Shown here: positions 34,201 through 42,569 of the stretch, one piece after another
Position numbering within the stretch: the stretch's first letter is position 1
Layout: every line of letters starts with the position of its first letter
From: Actinomycetes bacterium
GTDB lineage: Bacteria > Actinomycetota > Acidimicrobiia > Acidimicrobiales > GCA-2861595
Reading direction: 5' to 3'
NCBI GenBank assembly: GCA_023264975.1
Contig: JAHFUS010000032.1
Coordinates: forward strand, 1-43,575
DNA: 43,575 nucleotides
The notes under the pieces: model-generated
What the model saw: the letters and a program-made list of their open reading frames with translations, nothing else
What the model was told of the DNA's origin: nothing
Databases searched by the model: none
Position numbers and translations under genes: made by a program

Positions 34201-34240
34201 CGTCACGCCAGCAGACGCATTCGCAGAAGTCGGGCATCAC
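31229..34240 (-). CDS. dpdH: DpdH, P-loop ATPase
   Basis: A 1003-residue ATPase. Walker A is GGSGTGKS (80-87). A Walker B-like strand LVLFIEDLTVLHG lies near residue 310, and an arginine-rich segment (VIFAVTEGHFDDLDTVRTRC) follows at AAA-like spacing. A cysteine cluster in NACTPCPHRDVCHDAFG, followed by GLYPLNAVA, is a zinc-binding or iron-sulfur-type element seen in defence ATPases. The C-terminal 400 residues are helical. It probably powers assembly or DNA loading of the restriction complex. The symbol comes from domain type and gene order. It overlaps dpdG and dpdI by four bases each. Confidence 0.75.
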   Translation of the reverse strand: MMPDFCECVCWRDEAVLATTPRDAASLDDGHFQAIHHPLRLRRRRLDQRSDGRWVKEQEVVEALKGALRPDGYLFIPIVGGSGTGKSHLVRWVRDQTEGVVNWESRYLPKNRTGIRRAVEIVIRGLAGKKIDEAREALTTAPAHSENDDVLAERLLDELAILVAHADDLPVNPSAQPTQHELQLRRKLERQLPDVLRDPVVRRRLVEPGAVVHRLVGLAVRGRREGDGLDDDATNFLDSDLPRTFEEIGDTSSGARTLLGQLATIPDLRSAAVSLINQALPLAVKRVSVSGNVDLVEIFRDVRRALLVEGKELVLFIEDLTVLHGVEREFLDAIVEPARSADGHMCNLRVIFAVTEGHFDDLDTVRTRCDDAYWLDARYGEGGVDRDEALSFLGRYLNSSRLPPDDVEKSWTERGNAHWLANACTPCPHRDVCHDAFGTSAEGYGLYPLNAVAAGRFVEALSVDRFDPREVVRELINRFLLHGAADMDQSAFPSDGTLTAFDSDTEPLPPLLAAQLRTLRPADHVRVINTLRYWSEEGSHISIKPAILAAFGIDLGELNLESLRDLGGGRDTEPRLDRDPDRPERPTTLEGRLPTRWGSHFGELTQWAGRSRDLSARATNDLRNLVHKTILRNLEVGPAAVHIGPEFTSRRFRAEPHIGIAGTVTQQSLEAAMVVIPRTETNAAALQALILASELDADDYPQASYYRRLLASSIEAWTAQVVERLTGPPAESVVSAVEGLVVATAIAGLATEARARDVLDAMFRPSIESAAEALPRLDRWTRLATQARALMPKLRSTIEAEFGESRGTTGRVHVVQADRLLPIIEEFITEWRLDSPEPAIASLMRSVAPAVEEEWNVLTTRVTEAIEHVDRSRPWPDQTAKTLDVLRVAHNAGRLRDATAIDTLSSLALRHPDRVLRSFYQAAELVAKDRSMPEKLLALAGTATGDAAVVHAFATRAASAIAGVETDLLQRQAATGATDMESVATKVLEATSRFAELAKEIGG

Positions 34241-35154
34241 TTGGCCTGGCAGCGGACGTGAGAAAAGGTCGATCCATCGGCTCGCGTGATCCGAGGAGCG
34301 TCCGCACGATCATCAAACACGATCTTTCCCTCGGAGCGGAGCCGTTCGAGCGCGTCTGTGAGGGGTGCTGACAGGCGACGCTGCTCGGGCGGGGGCCGTC
34401 CCCAGTTGCTCTCGACGAACTCTCTGTAGCGACCTGTATCAAGCACGGGCACGGCATCGCCAAGCTTGTCGACCAACTCCCGGGCACTCAGCTCGGGCGA
34501 CTTCCCGACAATCGCTGGCAGCGCGTCTCGCACGGCGGGTGTGGGATCCGGTACGAGGTTGCCTTTCGGGTCCACCCACGCGAACCCCAACGAGCATGCC
34601 CAGAAGCGGAAGGCGCGCCAACGATTGTCGTTGCCAATCGGCCACCCCCCGCCATCGTCCTCCTCGTCCGAACGCCCTCGCGGGGCGGGCTGACGCGCGC
34701 CGAAGTCCGCTGTCTGAAGCTCCTTCGCCGATCTTGCACCGCCCTCCATGGCCACTGGAGCATCGTTCGGCGCGAAAGTCAGGTACCACGCGAGTGCGTT
34801 CGTGAGATCTCTCGCGCCGGCCTGACTCCCCCACTCGCCAACATTCACCGAGGGTTCGAGGACGGCCTGTCGGAGCAGCGCAACCGTAGAGCCTTGGCCG
34901 CCTCGAACCGGGCGGACGGCCGCTTCGGAAAGCCGGACTTCGTCTCCGATCCTTTCGACCAGTCCCAGATCAATCGCAGCCCGCAGACTGTCGCGAACGT
35001 CGCGCTGATGACCGCCGTCCGGCGACAATCCGCTGGGCGAGAGCACAGCAACGAGCCCGTTGACGTCATCCTTTCTGCCTCTTTGCCCGGCGAGATGTCT
35101 GAGCACGATCAAGATCACGCTCGGTCGGTTGGCAGCAGTGTTCAACAGTGCCAC
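34237..35154 (-). CDS. dpdG: DpdG-like protein
   Basis: A 305-residue protein between dpdF and dpdH. The N-terminal 90 residues look like a winged-helix domain (PSVILIVLRHLAGQ, then RDVRDSLRAAIDLGLVERIG). A central segment has two tryptophan-rich stretches (WYLTFAPNDA, FRFWACSLGFAWVD). A second wHTH-like region is possible at 215-300. No enzymatic motif is visible. In Salmonella dpdG is one of the genes required for restriction; here the symbol is given on position and size. The start at 35154 lies 12 bases after the dpdF stop. The stop overlaps the dpdH ATG. Confidence 0.65.
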   Translation of the reverse strand: MALLNTAANRPSVILIVLRHLAGQRGRKDDVNGLVAVLSPSGLSPDGGHQRDVRDSLRAAIDLGLVERIGDEVRLSEAAVRPVRGGQGSTVALLRQAVLEPSVNVGEWGSQAGARDLTNALAWYLTFAPNDAPVAMEGGARSAKELQTADFGARQPAPRGRSDEEDDGGGWPIGNDNRWRAFRFWACSLGFAWVDPKGNLVPDPTPAVRDALPAIVGKSPELSARELVDKLGDAVPVLDTGRYREFVESNWGRPPPEQRRLSAPLTDALERLRSEGKIVFDDRADAPRITRADGSTFSHVRCQAK

Positions 35155-35166
35155 GTCATCAGCCTC

Positions 35167-37731
35167 CTACAGCAGTCTCTCGACATCGCCCAGCGAGTAC
35201 GCGCCGTCCTGTTCGGCGAGCGTCGTTGTCCCCGGTCCGACCAGCAGGTCGGCGGGCCCACAGAGCACGAAGAGTGGCGAGCGGCTACTTCCTTCAATCC
35301 AATCAGCTGGATCACAAGTCGACGGAAGGAAGATCAACGTCCGGACACCGACGGCCGTAACGGGATCGAACGAGTTGAGCGCGTCGACCATGACCGCGTG
35401 CGCCAGAGTCTCGGGGGCGGGAAGTGCGTCGGTCACGGCTGGACCGAGGCCTTCGGGCGCTACGACCAGTTGAATGTCCCCAGCGACCATCAGTGCCCGA
35501 AGGACGACGCGAAGCCGCCGAACACGGATGAGCGAATCAGGGTCGACACAAACGATGACCCGAGACCCATACGCACCGGCAACGGCGAGACGATCGAGCG
35601 GCGCTGGACGTGTGCCGCCGATCGTGATGGCCGCAGGGCCAGGTGAAGGAGAGGCCCATCGCCGGCGGCCATTGCGTCGGCACCAACCGCAGCCTCCGCA
35701 CGACGCGAGACATTCCGTTCGAAACTCGGCGGGTACCGAAATGCGATAGCTGTCAGCGATCAGGACTCCAGTGCACCCGTCACCTCGTAGCGCACGTCGG
35801 AGGCTGATGAGACCCAGTCGAGCTCGCGCCACCATGGTCTTGCGCAGCGGTTCGACGTCGTCGCGCCAGAAGTGATCGCCCATGTGGTCTCCACGAAGCA
35901 GTCGGACCGTGAGCCAACCCCGATCGCTGGTACGGATCTCGTCGTCGCCGGCGACGTCGGCGAATGAAAAGTCCCATTGCACAGCACCGGCGCGTGCGAG
36001 AAGGCTGATTGTGAGGAGGTTCCAGTGCTCGTTGTACTCACTGTTTGATGCGACACCAGGACGGGTCGCTGTGACCGGTAGTCGGTGGAGGCCATCGGTC
36101 GTGAGTTGTGCTGCGCCGATCATCGCCGACCATCGCTCTCGCGCCAGCACGCCTGTGAGATACCTCGGCGAAGCGAGGCCTTCAGCCACAGCGTCGTCCT
36201 CGCTGGTTGCGACGACCACCGACGCTGCGGCGCGACCGTCGCGTCCACCTCGACCAACCTCCTGGTAGTAGCGGTCCAGGTTCTCGGGGATGCAAGCGTG
36301 AATGACCGCTCGGACGTCCGGAATGTCGATTCCGAGTCCAAACGCGGACGTTGCAACGACGAGGTCGTAGTCGGCGGGAGAGTCCGGTTCGTCTCGAAGG
36401 CCGCGTAGCACGCGCTCGCGATGAGGTGTCGAAGAGTCTCCATCGACAGTCGCCAGACGGCGGAAGCCTGCAGTCTTAAGGAGTGCGGCGATGCCGGAGG
36501 GCGTCAGGGTGCCGGGTCGAGCACTCGCCTCCTGGCGAAGGGTCGTGTAGACGATCGCCGGCCGTGGTAGGTGCCGGATCGCCTCCAAAAGCCTTCCGTT
36601 CCGGAGCGCCGTGTCCAACGATGTCGATTGCCAGAACGAAGGCTCGGCACGGACAACTGGGGCGGCAATCTGGAGAAACGGGCCCGGCTGTCCGAAGAGA
36701 GCCTTGAGCAGAAGGATGGTGTCCTGGGTGAGAGTCGCACTGGCGAGGATCGTCTTGAACGCCGGGTGCCCCTGTTCGGTCGCCTGTCGGAGAAGGTGCG
36801 TTCGGAGGCCCGCGAGGCTGTGAAACTGCGGGCGGAAGGCGTCTCCCCAGGACCCAACGACGTGAACTTCGTCTATGGCGAGGAGTGCGAGTCGCCCGCC
36901 TGCAGCGACTTCTGACATCGGGCGCGCCAGCGAGGAGACGAGCGCTTCCGGATTCGTGAAGAGAACTCGCTGATCCCCGCTTCGCAGCCGACGCCGGAAC
37001 TCGGTCTTGGCCGATGGGGACAGATCGCCGTAATAGGCGCTGGATGGTGAGTTCGGATGCTGAACGCGATACCGCCGCTCGTGGTCTAGGGCGAGCGCGA
37101 CAGTCGGAACCACAACGACCGAAGTCATCCCGAGGGGTGCCGTTTCCGACGCCGAGAGCATGGCGAGGGTCTTGCCTGCGCCGGTCGGCAGGTTGACGAT
37201 GAGGGTTGCGCCGGCGGGCAGGACCATCGCGCTTCGAACGGCGGCGCGCTGGCCGGGCGTCTTGTAGCGCCTGATCGCAGTATCGATTAACGGGAGGAAG
37301 GGATCCCCAGGGACGGATTCGTCACTGCGACACAGCACCTCGCTGTAGACGTCGGCGTCGACACCTTCGTTGCTGGCATCCGCGATCCAGCCCGGCCGCC
37401 AAGGCTCCGCGCCCAGACGGATAGCGGGGTGGCCCAGGGCTTGTGGCAGGAGGCCATAGCTCGGCCAGTCGAAGGTTGCTGGGAACGTGGACGAGAAGGG
37501 AACCTCCAGCCACGACCGTGCTAGCGCGCCGTGGTCGCCGCCCGGACATCGACGTCGACTCTCGTCGTTTGATCGAAGCACTTGTCGCAAGAGCACAGCG
37601 ACGTCCGCCGCGCCCGAGTGTGGACTGAGGTGAGGTTCTGAGAGCGCGGCAACGAGACGGGTCGACGTTTGCGGCTGTCGGCCCGACACCCACGCATTGA
37701 GCGCCTCTTGAGCGTCGTGCAGGTCGAGCAT
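35167..37731 (-). CDS. dpdF: DpdF, RecQ-like DEAD/DEAH helicase
   Basis: An 854-residue superfamily 2 helicase. Walker A lies at about 181-188 (LPTGAGKT), the DEAH box is DEVH (287-290), and SATLTQDT follows. In the second RecA domain are SAFGLGIDIPDVRAVIHACI and YYQEVGRGGRDG, a close match to RecQ motifs V and VI. A cysteine group CLASCGGCGWCRR near residue 600 is probably a zinc site. The open frame extends to 37998, but that upstream part overlaps dpdE and is Arg/Ser-rich. ATG 37731, five bases after the dpdE stop codon begins, opens MLDLHDAQEALNAW and is preferred. It probably unwinds or moves along DNA in the restriction complex. Confidence 0.85.
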   Translation of the reverse strand: MLDLHDAQEALNAWVSGRQPQTSTRLVAALSEPHLSPHSGAADVAVLLRQVLRSNDESRRRCPGGDHGALARSWLEVPFSSTFPATFDWPSYGLLPQALGHPAIRLGAEPWRPGWIADASNEGVDADVYSEVLCRSDESVPGDPFLPLIDTAIRRYKTPGQRAAVRSAMVLPAGATLIVNLPTGAGKTLAMLSASETAPLGMTSVVVVPTVALALDHERRYRVQHPNSPSSAYYGDLSPSAKTEFRRRLRSGDQRVLFTNPEALVSSLARPMSEVAAGGRLALLAIDEVHVVGSWGDAFRPQFHSLAGLRTHLLRQATEQGHPAFKTILASATLTQDTILLLKALFGQPGPFLQIAAPVVRAEPSFWQSTSLDTALRNGRLLEAIRHLPRPAIVYTTLRQEASARPGTLTPSGIAALLKTAGFRRLATVDGDSSTPHRERVLRGLRDEPDSPADYDLVVATSAFGLGIDIPDVRAVIHACIPENLDRYYQEVGRGGRDGRAAASVVVATSEDDAVAEGLASPRYLTGVLARERWSAMIGAAQLTTDGLHRLPVTATRPGVASNSEYNEHWNLLTISLLARAGAVQWDFSFADVAGDDEIRTSDRGWLTVRLLRGDHMGDHFWRDDVEPLRKTMVARARLGLISLRRALRGDGCTGVLIADSYRISVPAEFRTECLASCGGCGWCRRNGRRRWASPSPGPAAITIGGTRPAPLDRLAVAGAYGSRVIVCVDPDSLIRVRRLRVVLRALMVAGDIQLVVAPEGLGPAVTDALPAPETLAHAVMVDALNSFDPVTAVGVRTLIFLPSTCDPADWIEGSSRSPLFVLCGPADLLVGPGTTTLAEQDGAYSLGDVERLL

Positions 37732-37735
37732 CGGG

Positions 37736-40700
37736 CTAGTCGAGCCTTGCGGGATCGCCAACGAGGAGCACGCCGCACCCCAATACGTCGATCTGAGTGT
37801 CGAAGCGATCGGGCAGACATTCGACGATCCGCCGCAGACCGAGTCCCGAATCGTGGAGACCAGCGAGCTCTCGAGATCGCTCGCGGTCGATACGACGCTC
37901 GATTCGAGCCCGCAGCGCGCTCGCACCATATTGGGGCCGCTCGGTGATTGTCGGGCGCCGAGCAAGTACGGCGCGCGCCGACTCCAACGCCGACGCACAC
38001 GTATCTGGCCAGTCGATGTGTGCGACCAGGCGATCGAAGAGTTCCGGTCGGGAACTGAGATTGCGATCCCCTCGCTGCTTAGCGTACGGGTGTCGAAGCG
38101 CGGGGTTCGTCACCTCCGTCCCGTCGCTGGTCATCACGACTGTCTCAACGCTCGGTGGCAGCAACTCGCGGAGGAGTTGACTTATCCACGATCCCAGTCC
38201 TAAGGAGTCAACATCGGCGAGGAACCTCGCTGCGGGTGCGGCTGAGATGAGGAAGTCCGTACGGAGCACGACCGCCGGAGGCCACTGCCCTCGTGCCGGG
38301 CGGAACATTGCAAAGGCCACACCCCGGTCGCTATGTCGTAAGTGTGCAGCGACGGCGTCGACCATCGAGTGACCTGCGCGCAGTATCGGGATCGCCCGAG
38401 CCACGGCAGCCGTGCGCTCCACTGCGAGAGGCGTCCCCATAAATGGTGCAAGCGCGACTTCGAGGTCGAACGGGACCTGCGGCCGCGGCTTACGATCGAG
38501 ACGCACGACGCCTGGGGAGATCCGCGGCACATTCGCGCCCACTCCGTCGAACCAGGACACGAGCGCGTCGGTGAGCGTCGACCTACGGTCGCTCGCCAGG
38601 AGGACGTTGTCCGAGTCCTGGGCTCCGGGTGCGCTGGACCGATCGATCGAGTCGAGCGCGTCGTGGGCGACGATTCGCGTCTGCTCGACGGCAAGGGTGG
38701 AGATCTGCGTGTCGATGGCATCAGCGAATACATGCGCGCCGTTCGAGAGGGCGGCGGTCTGCACAGATCGCTCCGTGTCGCTGAGCACGTACTGCAATGA
38801 CGACACAGACCGCGAGAACACGCCGCAGCCGTCGGCCAGAAACTCGAACCATCCGTTCGCGTACACCTGGTCGCCGAAGGTGACGATGGCGGATGGGATC
38901 GGGCCAAGGTTCGGCGGCGCGTGTCGGTCGCAACGCCCGATTCGCTGCTCAACGCGGAAGGACTCCCACGGCAGGTCGACGTGGATAAGGAGATCGGCAA
39001 TTTGGAGGTTTAGGCCTTCCTCGGCTCCGGCATCGCAGGCCAGGACGGAGCACGCTCCATCCTCGATCCAGCGCTGGACTTGTCCGCTGTTCTCGGCGCG
39101 CGAGTGTGTCAATAGATGGGTGGCGATCCTGTCCGAGCCCCAACGTCGGGAGATCTCTTCGGCGATCGCTTCAGCGGACTCGGTAAAGGCCGATGTGATC
39201 ACGGTCCGAGCCACGCCGCGGGCGACCGTCACTCGCGAAAGGACCTCGCCCAACTCCTGAAGAACCACAGCATGTGCGTCGTAGATGTCGTGGATGAGTT
39301 GCCGCCAACCAGCGAGGGCTTCGGGTTCGACGACCGATTGAACGAGCGTCCACTCTGTGGACCACCGCTCTTCGCGAGCGTCCACGAGCGGCAGAAGGGC
39401 ATGCGGTAGCGAACCACAGCGCTCCGCGACCTCGCAAAACATCTGTAGGGCGGTGGCCTGATCGAGCGCTCCTTGTTCGGTCGCCGCCGTCAGGTGAAGT
39501 CGTAGGCTATCGAGAAGCTGAGAGCGGAGTCGGTCCGCTGGATCGCTCACCTCGAGCGTGAATTGAATCGCCCGTTTGCGACCGCGTACAGCGAACGTGG
39601 CTCCTACTTCGGAGGTACGACGCGTTCGCAACAGCCGATGGTGGAGCCGATACGTCTCCGAGAGGTGCTCCCTGACTCTTGCGACAGCCGTTGGTCTGAC
39701 GAGGTCGTCGGCGGCAGTTGCTTCAGCTAGGAGCGACGACAGGGTCGGATCATCGGGATACAGGATCGCAAGCTCGCCCGCATAGAGCGAAAGATCGAAC
39801 TCATCAATGTCAGGGGTGAGGGCTTGGTAGGTGAGTGCGAGATGGTCCCGAAGCTCGACTCGGCGCACGAACTCCTCAAGCTGGTCCGGTCGGTAGTTCT
39901 CAGGATCGAGGAGGTGGAGCAGGTCGAGGAACCCGGCCTCGTTTGACCGGACGGGTGTCGCGGAGATGAGAAGGAGGGCTTCGGCTTCGTGAGAGAGTTC
40001 CACGATCCGTTGCCGCGCTGTCGGGGAGAGAGCGCCAGTCCGGGTCGCATGGTGAGCCTCGTCCACGACGAGGAGATCGACGGCTTGGGCGGGCCATGTC
40101 GCTTCGTCGGTATGCGACCTGATGCGCAGCCAAGCCTTAGCGTAACGATCAGTACGGAATCGGTCCAAGAGCTCGGCTGCCCACTGTTCCCTTAGGTGGT
40201 CCGGGGCGAGCACAAGTATCCGACCATTGGGACGCCGCGCGAGAAACTGCCAAATCAAGGCTCCGGCTTCGATCGTCTTGCCTAAGCCCACCTCGTCGGC
40301 CAGCAGGTATCGCTGGACCGGATCGGCCGCCACGCGACGCACAACGGCGAGCTGGTGTCGGTGGAGTTCGACCGATCCGAGCTCGAGGCCATCCACGCCC
40401 GTCGCCGCGGCATGCTGACGCGACCACTCACCTAGAAGGTCGAGCCTCGCCTCATAGACCACCGGGCTGTCTCCGCCCACGGCTTCAAGCACCTCGAAGG
40501 GGTTCGTGATCGGAAGATGCCACCTCACATCGAACGACTCCCCTGCGAGAATCGCCCCCTCGCCATTGGGAAACGCGATGAGGTATTTGTCTCGATCCTG
40601 CGGATGTGCGCCGTCGATCCGTCCGAGGTGCCAGCGGCGCCCATCGTTCACATACGCGCGGGTGTGCGCTGGCAGCGTGATCGGTGTGACCTCATCTGGG

Positions 40701-40873
40701 TGGTGGTCGTGGTCGACGTAGGGGGACTTGCCGGGCGCCTGGAAGTAGCGAACACGGGCTAGATCAGTGCGAATCTCAATGAGCCGCCCGATGCCCAGTG
40801 CCGAGGTGCGCACGAAGTTGCCGAGATCGTTGAAGTCGATATCCGGTCGTCCCTTCGCTCGGTGTGACTCCAT
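37736..40873 (-). CDS. dpdE: DpdE, SNF2-family helicase, first gene of the restriction operon
   Basis: A 1045-residue SNF2-type ATPase. An N-terminal beta-rich region of about 130 residues (GIGRLIEI, VRYFQAPGKS) is followed by LADEVGLGKT (191-200), VLAPDHLREQW, and the DEAH box at 271-274 in LLVVDEAHH. Then come LLISATPVRS and, in the second domain, VDLPWESFRVEQRIGRCDRH. This is the arrangement of RapA-like SNF2 proteins. DpdE is among the genes reported as essential for restriction of unmodified DNA. On the minus strand GGAGG (40881-40877) lies three bases before ATG 40873, a strong but tightly spaced binding site. The operon promoter should lie in the region to the right. Confidence 0.87.
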   Translation of the reverse strand: MESHRAKGRPDIDFNDLGNFVRTSALGIGRLIEIRTDLARVRYFQAPGKSPYVDHDHHPDEVTPITLPAHTRAYVNDGRRWHLGRIDGAHPQDRDKYLIAFPNGEGAILAGESFDVRWHLPITNPFEVLEAVGGDSPVVYEARLDLLGEWSRQHAAATGVDGLELGSVELHRHQLAVVRRVAADPVQRYLLADEVGLGKTIEAGALIWQFLARRPNGRILVLAPDHLREQWAAELLDRFRTDRYAKAWLRIRSHTDEATWPAQAVDLLVVDEAHHATRTGALSPTARQRIVELSHEAEALLLISATPVRSNEAGFLDLLHLLDPENYRPDQLEEFVRRVELRDHLALTYQALTPDIDEFDLSLYAGELAILYPDDPTLSSLLAEATAADDLVRPTAVARVREHLSETYRLHHRLLRTRRTSEVGATFAVRGRKRAIQFTLEVSDPADRLRSQLLDSLRLHLTAATEQGALDQATALQMFCEVAERCGSLPHALLPLVDAREERWSTEWTLVQSVVEPEALAGWRQLIHDIYDAHAVVLQELGEVLSRVTVARGVARTVITSAFTESAEAIAEEISRRWGSDRIATHLLTHSRAENSGQVQRWIEDGACSVLACDAGAEEGLNLQIADLLIHVDLPWESFRVEQRIGRCDRHAPPNLGPIPSAIVTFGDQVYANGWFEFLADGCGVFSRSVSSLQYVLSDTERSVQTAALSNGAHVFADAIDTQISTLAVEQTRIVAHDALDSIDRSSAPGAQDSDNVLLASDRRSTLTDALVSWFDGVGANVPRISPGVVRLDRKPRPQVPFDLEVALAPFMGTPLAVERTAAVARAIPILRAGHSMVDAVAAHLRHSDRGVAFAMFRPARGQWPPAVVLRTDFLISAAPAARFLADVDSLGLGSWISQLLRELLPPSVETVVMTSDGTEVTNPALRHPYAKQRGDRNLSSRPELFDRLVAHIDWPDTCASALESARAVLARRPTITERPQYGASALRARIERRIDRERSRELAGLHDSGLGLRRIVECLPDRFDTQIDVLGCGVLLVGDPARLD

Positions 40874-41656
40874 GTTCCTCCGGGTTCGCCCTCCGCCGAT
40901 CGTGCCCCCCGACCCTGTGGAACAAGGCCACGGTCAGGCGTTTGGTGCGTGGGAGGGACACATGAGCTTCGCGCCTTGGCGGGCCGGAGGCTGCATTTGA
41001 ACGCGAGCCGATGCCTTGGCGTCCCTCCGTGGGTAATTGCCGCGAGCTGAAGAACCCCTGAGCGACCGAGGCCCAGTTGTCCCGAGAGTCGATCGGGAGC
41101 AGCCGCCCGCAGTCCCGATCTCGCCCTCATCTCGACGCCAACCCCGGGCCCCCGGAAGTCTGTCGGCGGCGCGTGAGAACTGACCCCTATCGCAGCGCGC
41201 CGCAGGGGGACACCGGGGACGACGAACCAATGCCGCTGCTGACTAGCTCGTCCCTCGGCGTTATCGACTGTCGTCGTGCCACGCCCGACCGGGCCCAGCT
41301 AGGTCGTCGCGGTTTGGCCGCCGTGACTTAACGACGACCGATCGAGCGAGCGACGAGCGACCAAAATGTCACACCCCCCGGTCATGATGATCTCGTGCTC
41401 CCAGGCGAGGGCGGACCGCGGCAGGTACGGCGCTGTTGGCGACGCGTGTGCGCCCTCCGGCCCGGGATCGCGCCAGTCGGCGCCGCCGTCTGGCACACTG
41501 GCGGCGCAGGAGGCGTCGAGGTGCCGCCGCTCCTGCCTCGGTCCCGCCCAGCGGGCGAGACTCGCACCTCCTGCCCCGTTTCCCAGGCTCGGTGGCGACA
41601 CCGAACGACGCCCGACGGCTCCCGTCGACGTTGCTGTTGGTGATCGAGGAGGCCCG
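40874..41656. other. Right boundary region of the dpd island, no gene seen
   Basis: About 780 bases hold no convincing gene on either strand; the open frames are GC-driven and show no domain. It must contain the promoter of the minus-strand dpd operon and the junction with the mobile backbone. The dyad GGTCGTCG (41302-41309) and CGACGACC (41332-41339), with a 22-base loop, is a perfect inverted repeat of unknown role. Confidence 0.5.
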
Positions 41657-42250
41657 ATGGCTGACACCGTCGTGATGCTTGAGGTTCCCATTAACCAGAA
41701 GGACGAGGCCAAGGCTCTCGGTGCCCGTTGGGATTCCGACGCACGGAGCTGGTACGTGCCCGCCGGTCGGGACGCCACGCCATTCGCCCGCTGGCTGCCG
41801 CCCCCCGTGCGCAGCGGTGGCCCCACGATCCCTGCCCTTCTCCTGGGCCAAGCCGAGCGCTGCTACCGGTGCACGGGCCGGGGAACCGCGCTCACCGGTC
41901 TTCTCGTCTCCCCCCGCTACAGCCTCGACCCCTGCGGCTTCATCAGCTTCGACTCCGTCCCCCGGGCGCTGGCCGCGTTGGTCAACGACACCCCGCTGGC
42001 CGAGCGCTACAACATCGGTCGGATCCGCATGCGTTCGAGCTTCGCCCATCCGGGCGGCTACGTGGCCAACGCCTGCCGGTACTGCGACGCCCTGTGGGGC
42101 TCCTTCCCCCTCCAGGAGTCGGTAACGGAGTTCCTCGCCGGCGGGGGCACCTACGACCGTATGGTCATCGGCGAGCTCGCCTTCCCGATCGCGGCTCTCC
42201 CCAATCTGCACGCGGCGGGGGACGACGAGGACGACCTGGGACGAGGATGA
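41657..42250 (+). CDS. DUF5710-domain protein with CxxC pairs
   Basis: A 197-residue protein. Residues 1-40 carry the DUF5710 pattern (EAKALGARWDSDARSWYVPA), a small domain found in plasmid and conjugative-element proteins such as primase-type genes and elsewhere. Two CxxC pairs follow (CYRC near 72 and CRYC near 142), which together may bind zinc. The C-terminus is acidic (DDEDD). ATG 41657 is chosen because it directly precedes the domain. The function is unknown; it belongs on context to the mobile backbone. Confidence 0.7.
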   Translation: MADTVVMLEVPINQKDEAKALGARWDSDARSWYVPAGRDATPFARWLPPPVRSGGPTIPALLLGQAERCYRCTGRGTALTGLLVSPRYSLDPCGFISFDSVPRALAALVNDTPLAERYNIGRIRMRSSFAHPGGYVANACRYCDALWGSFPLQESVTEFLAGGGTYDRMVIGELAFPIAALPNLHAAGDDEDDLGRG

Positions 42251-42400
42251 TTGGGACGATGACGCGACGACACCCGGGGCGGCCAACGAGATGGCCTTAG
42301 CCCCGGCCCCGGTTTCGCCCGGGCGTACATCAGCCCTCAGCGGCGATGAGCAGGGCCAGGCTCACCCGGCCACGGCCGGGGAGTCGGTGACAAAGGACCC

Positions 42401-42569
42401 GTGCGAGCTGCGGCCCACGCGCCCGACTGCACGCCGGTGGCGCCCGTGGCGGCGCTGAACGCCGTGTCACCCCTTGCCAGGCTCGGCGGCGCCGGTGCTT
42501 GAGCTCACCCCGATGGCGCTGGCGTGGGCCGGCACCCGCCTCTACGTCTGGGGGCTGGGACGGTCATGA
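42401..42569 (+). pseudogene. Small gene broken by one extra base, upstream of the xseA-like gene
   Basis: A short frame from about GTG 42401 reads VAALNAVSPLARLGGAGA and stops at TGA 42500. If one T of the TT at 42499-42500 is removed, it continues as ELTPMALAWAGTRLYVWGLG and ends at TGA 42567-42569, overlapping the next ATG (42566) as ATGA. This coupling suggests that the frame was real. The product would be about 55 residues with a hydrophobic C-terminal helix. The start is uncertain and the family is unknown. Confidence 0.45.

Noticed and set aside
37732-37998. 89-codon N-terminal extension of DpdF
   Set aside because: It overlaps the dpdE coding region and is Ser/Arg-rich; ATG 37731 directly follows the dpdE stop.
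41366-41656. 97-codon N-terminal extension of the DUF5710 protein
   Set aside because: No conserved content; the domain begins directly after ATG 41657.
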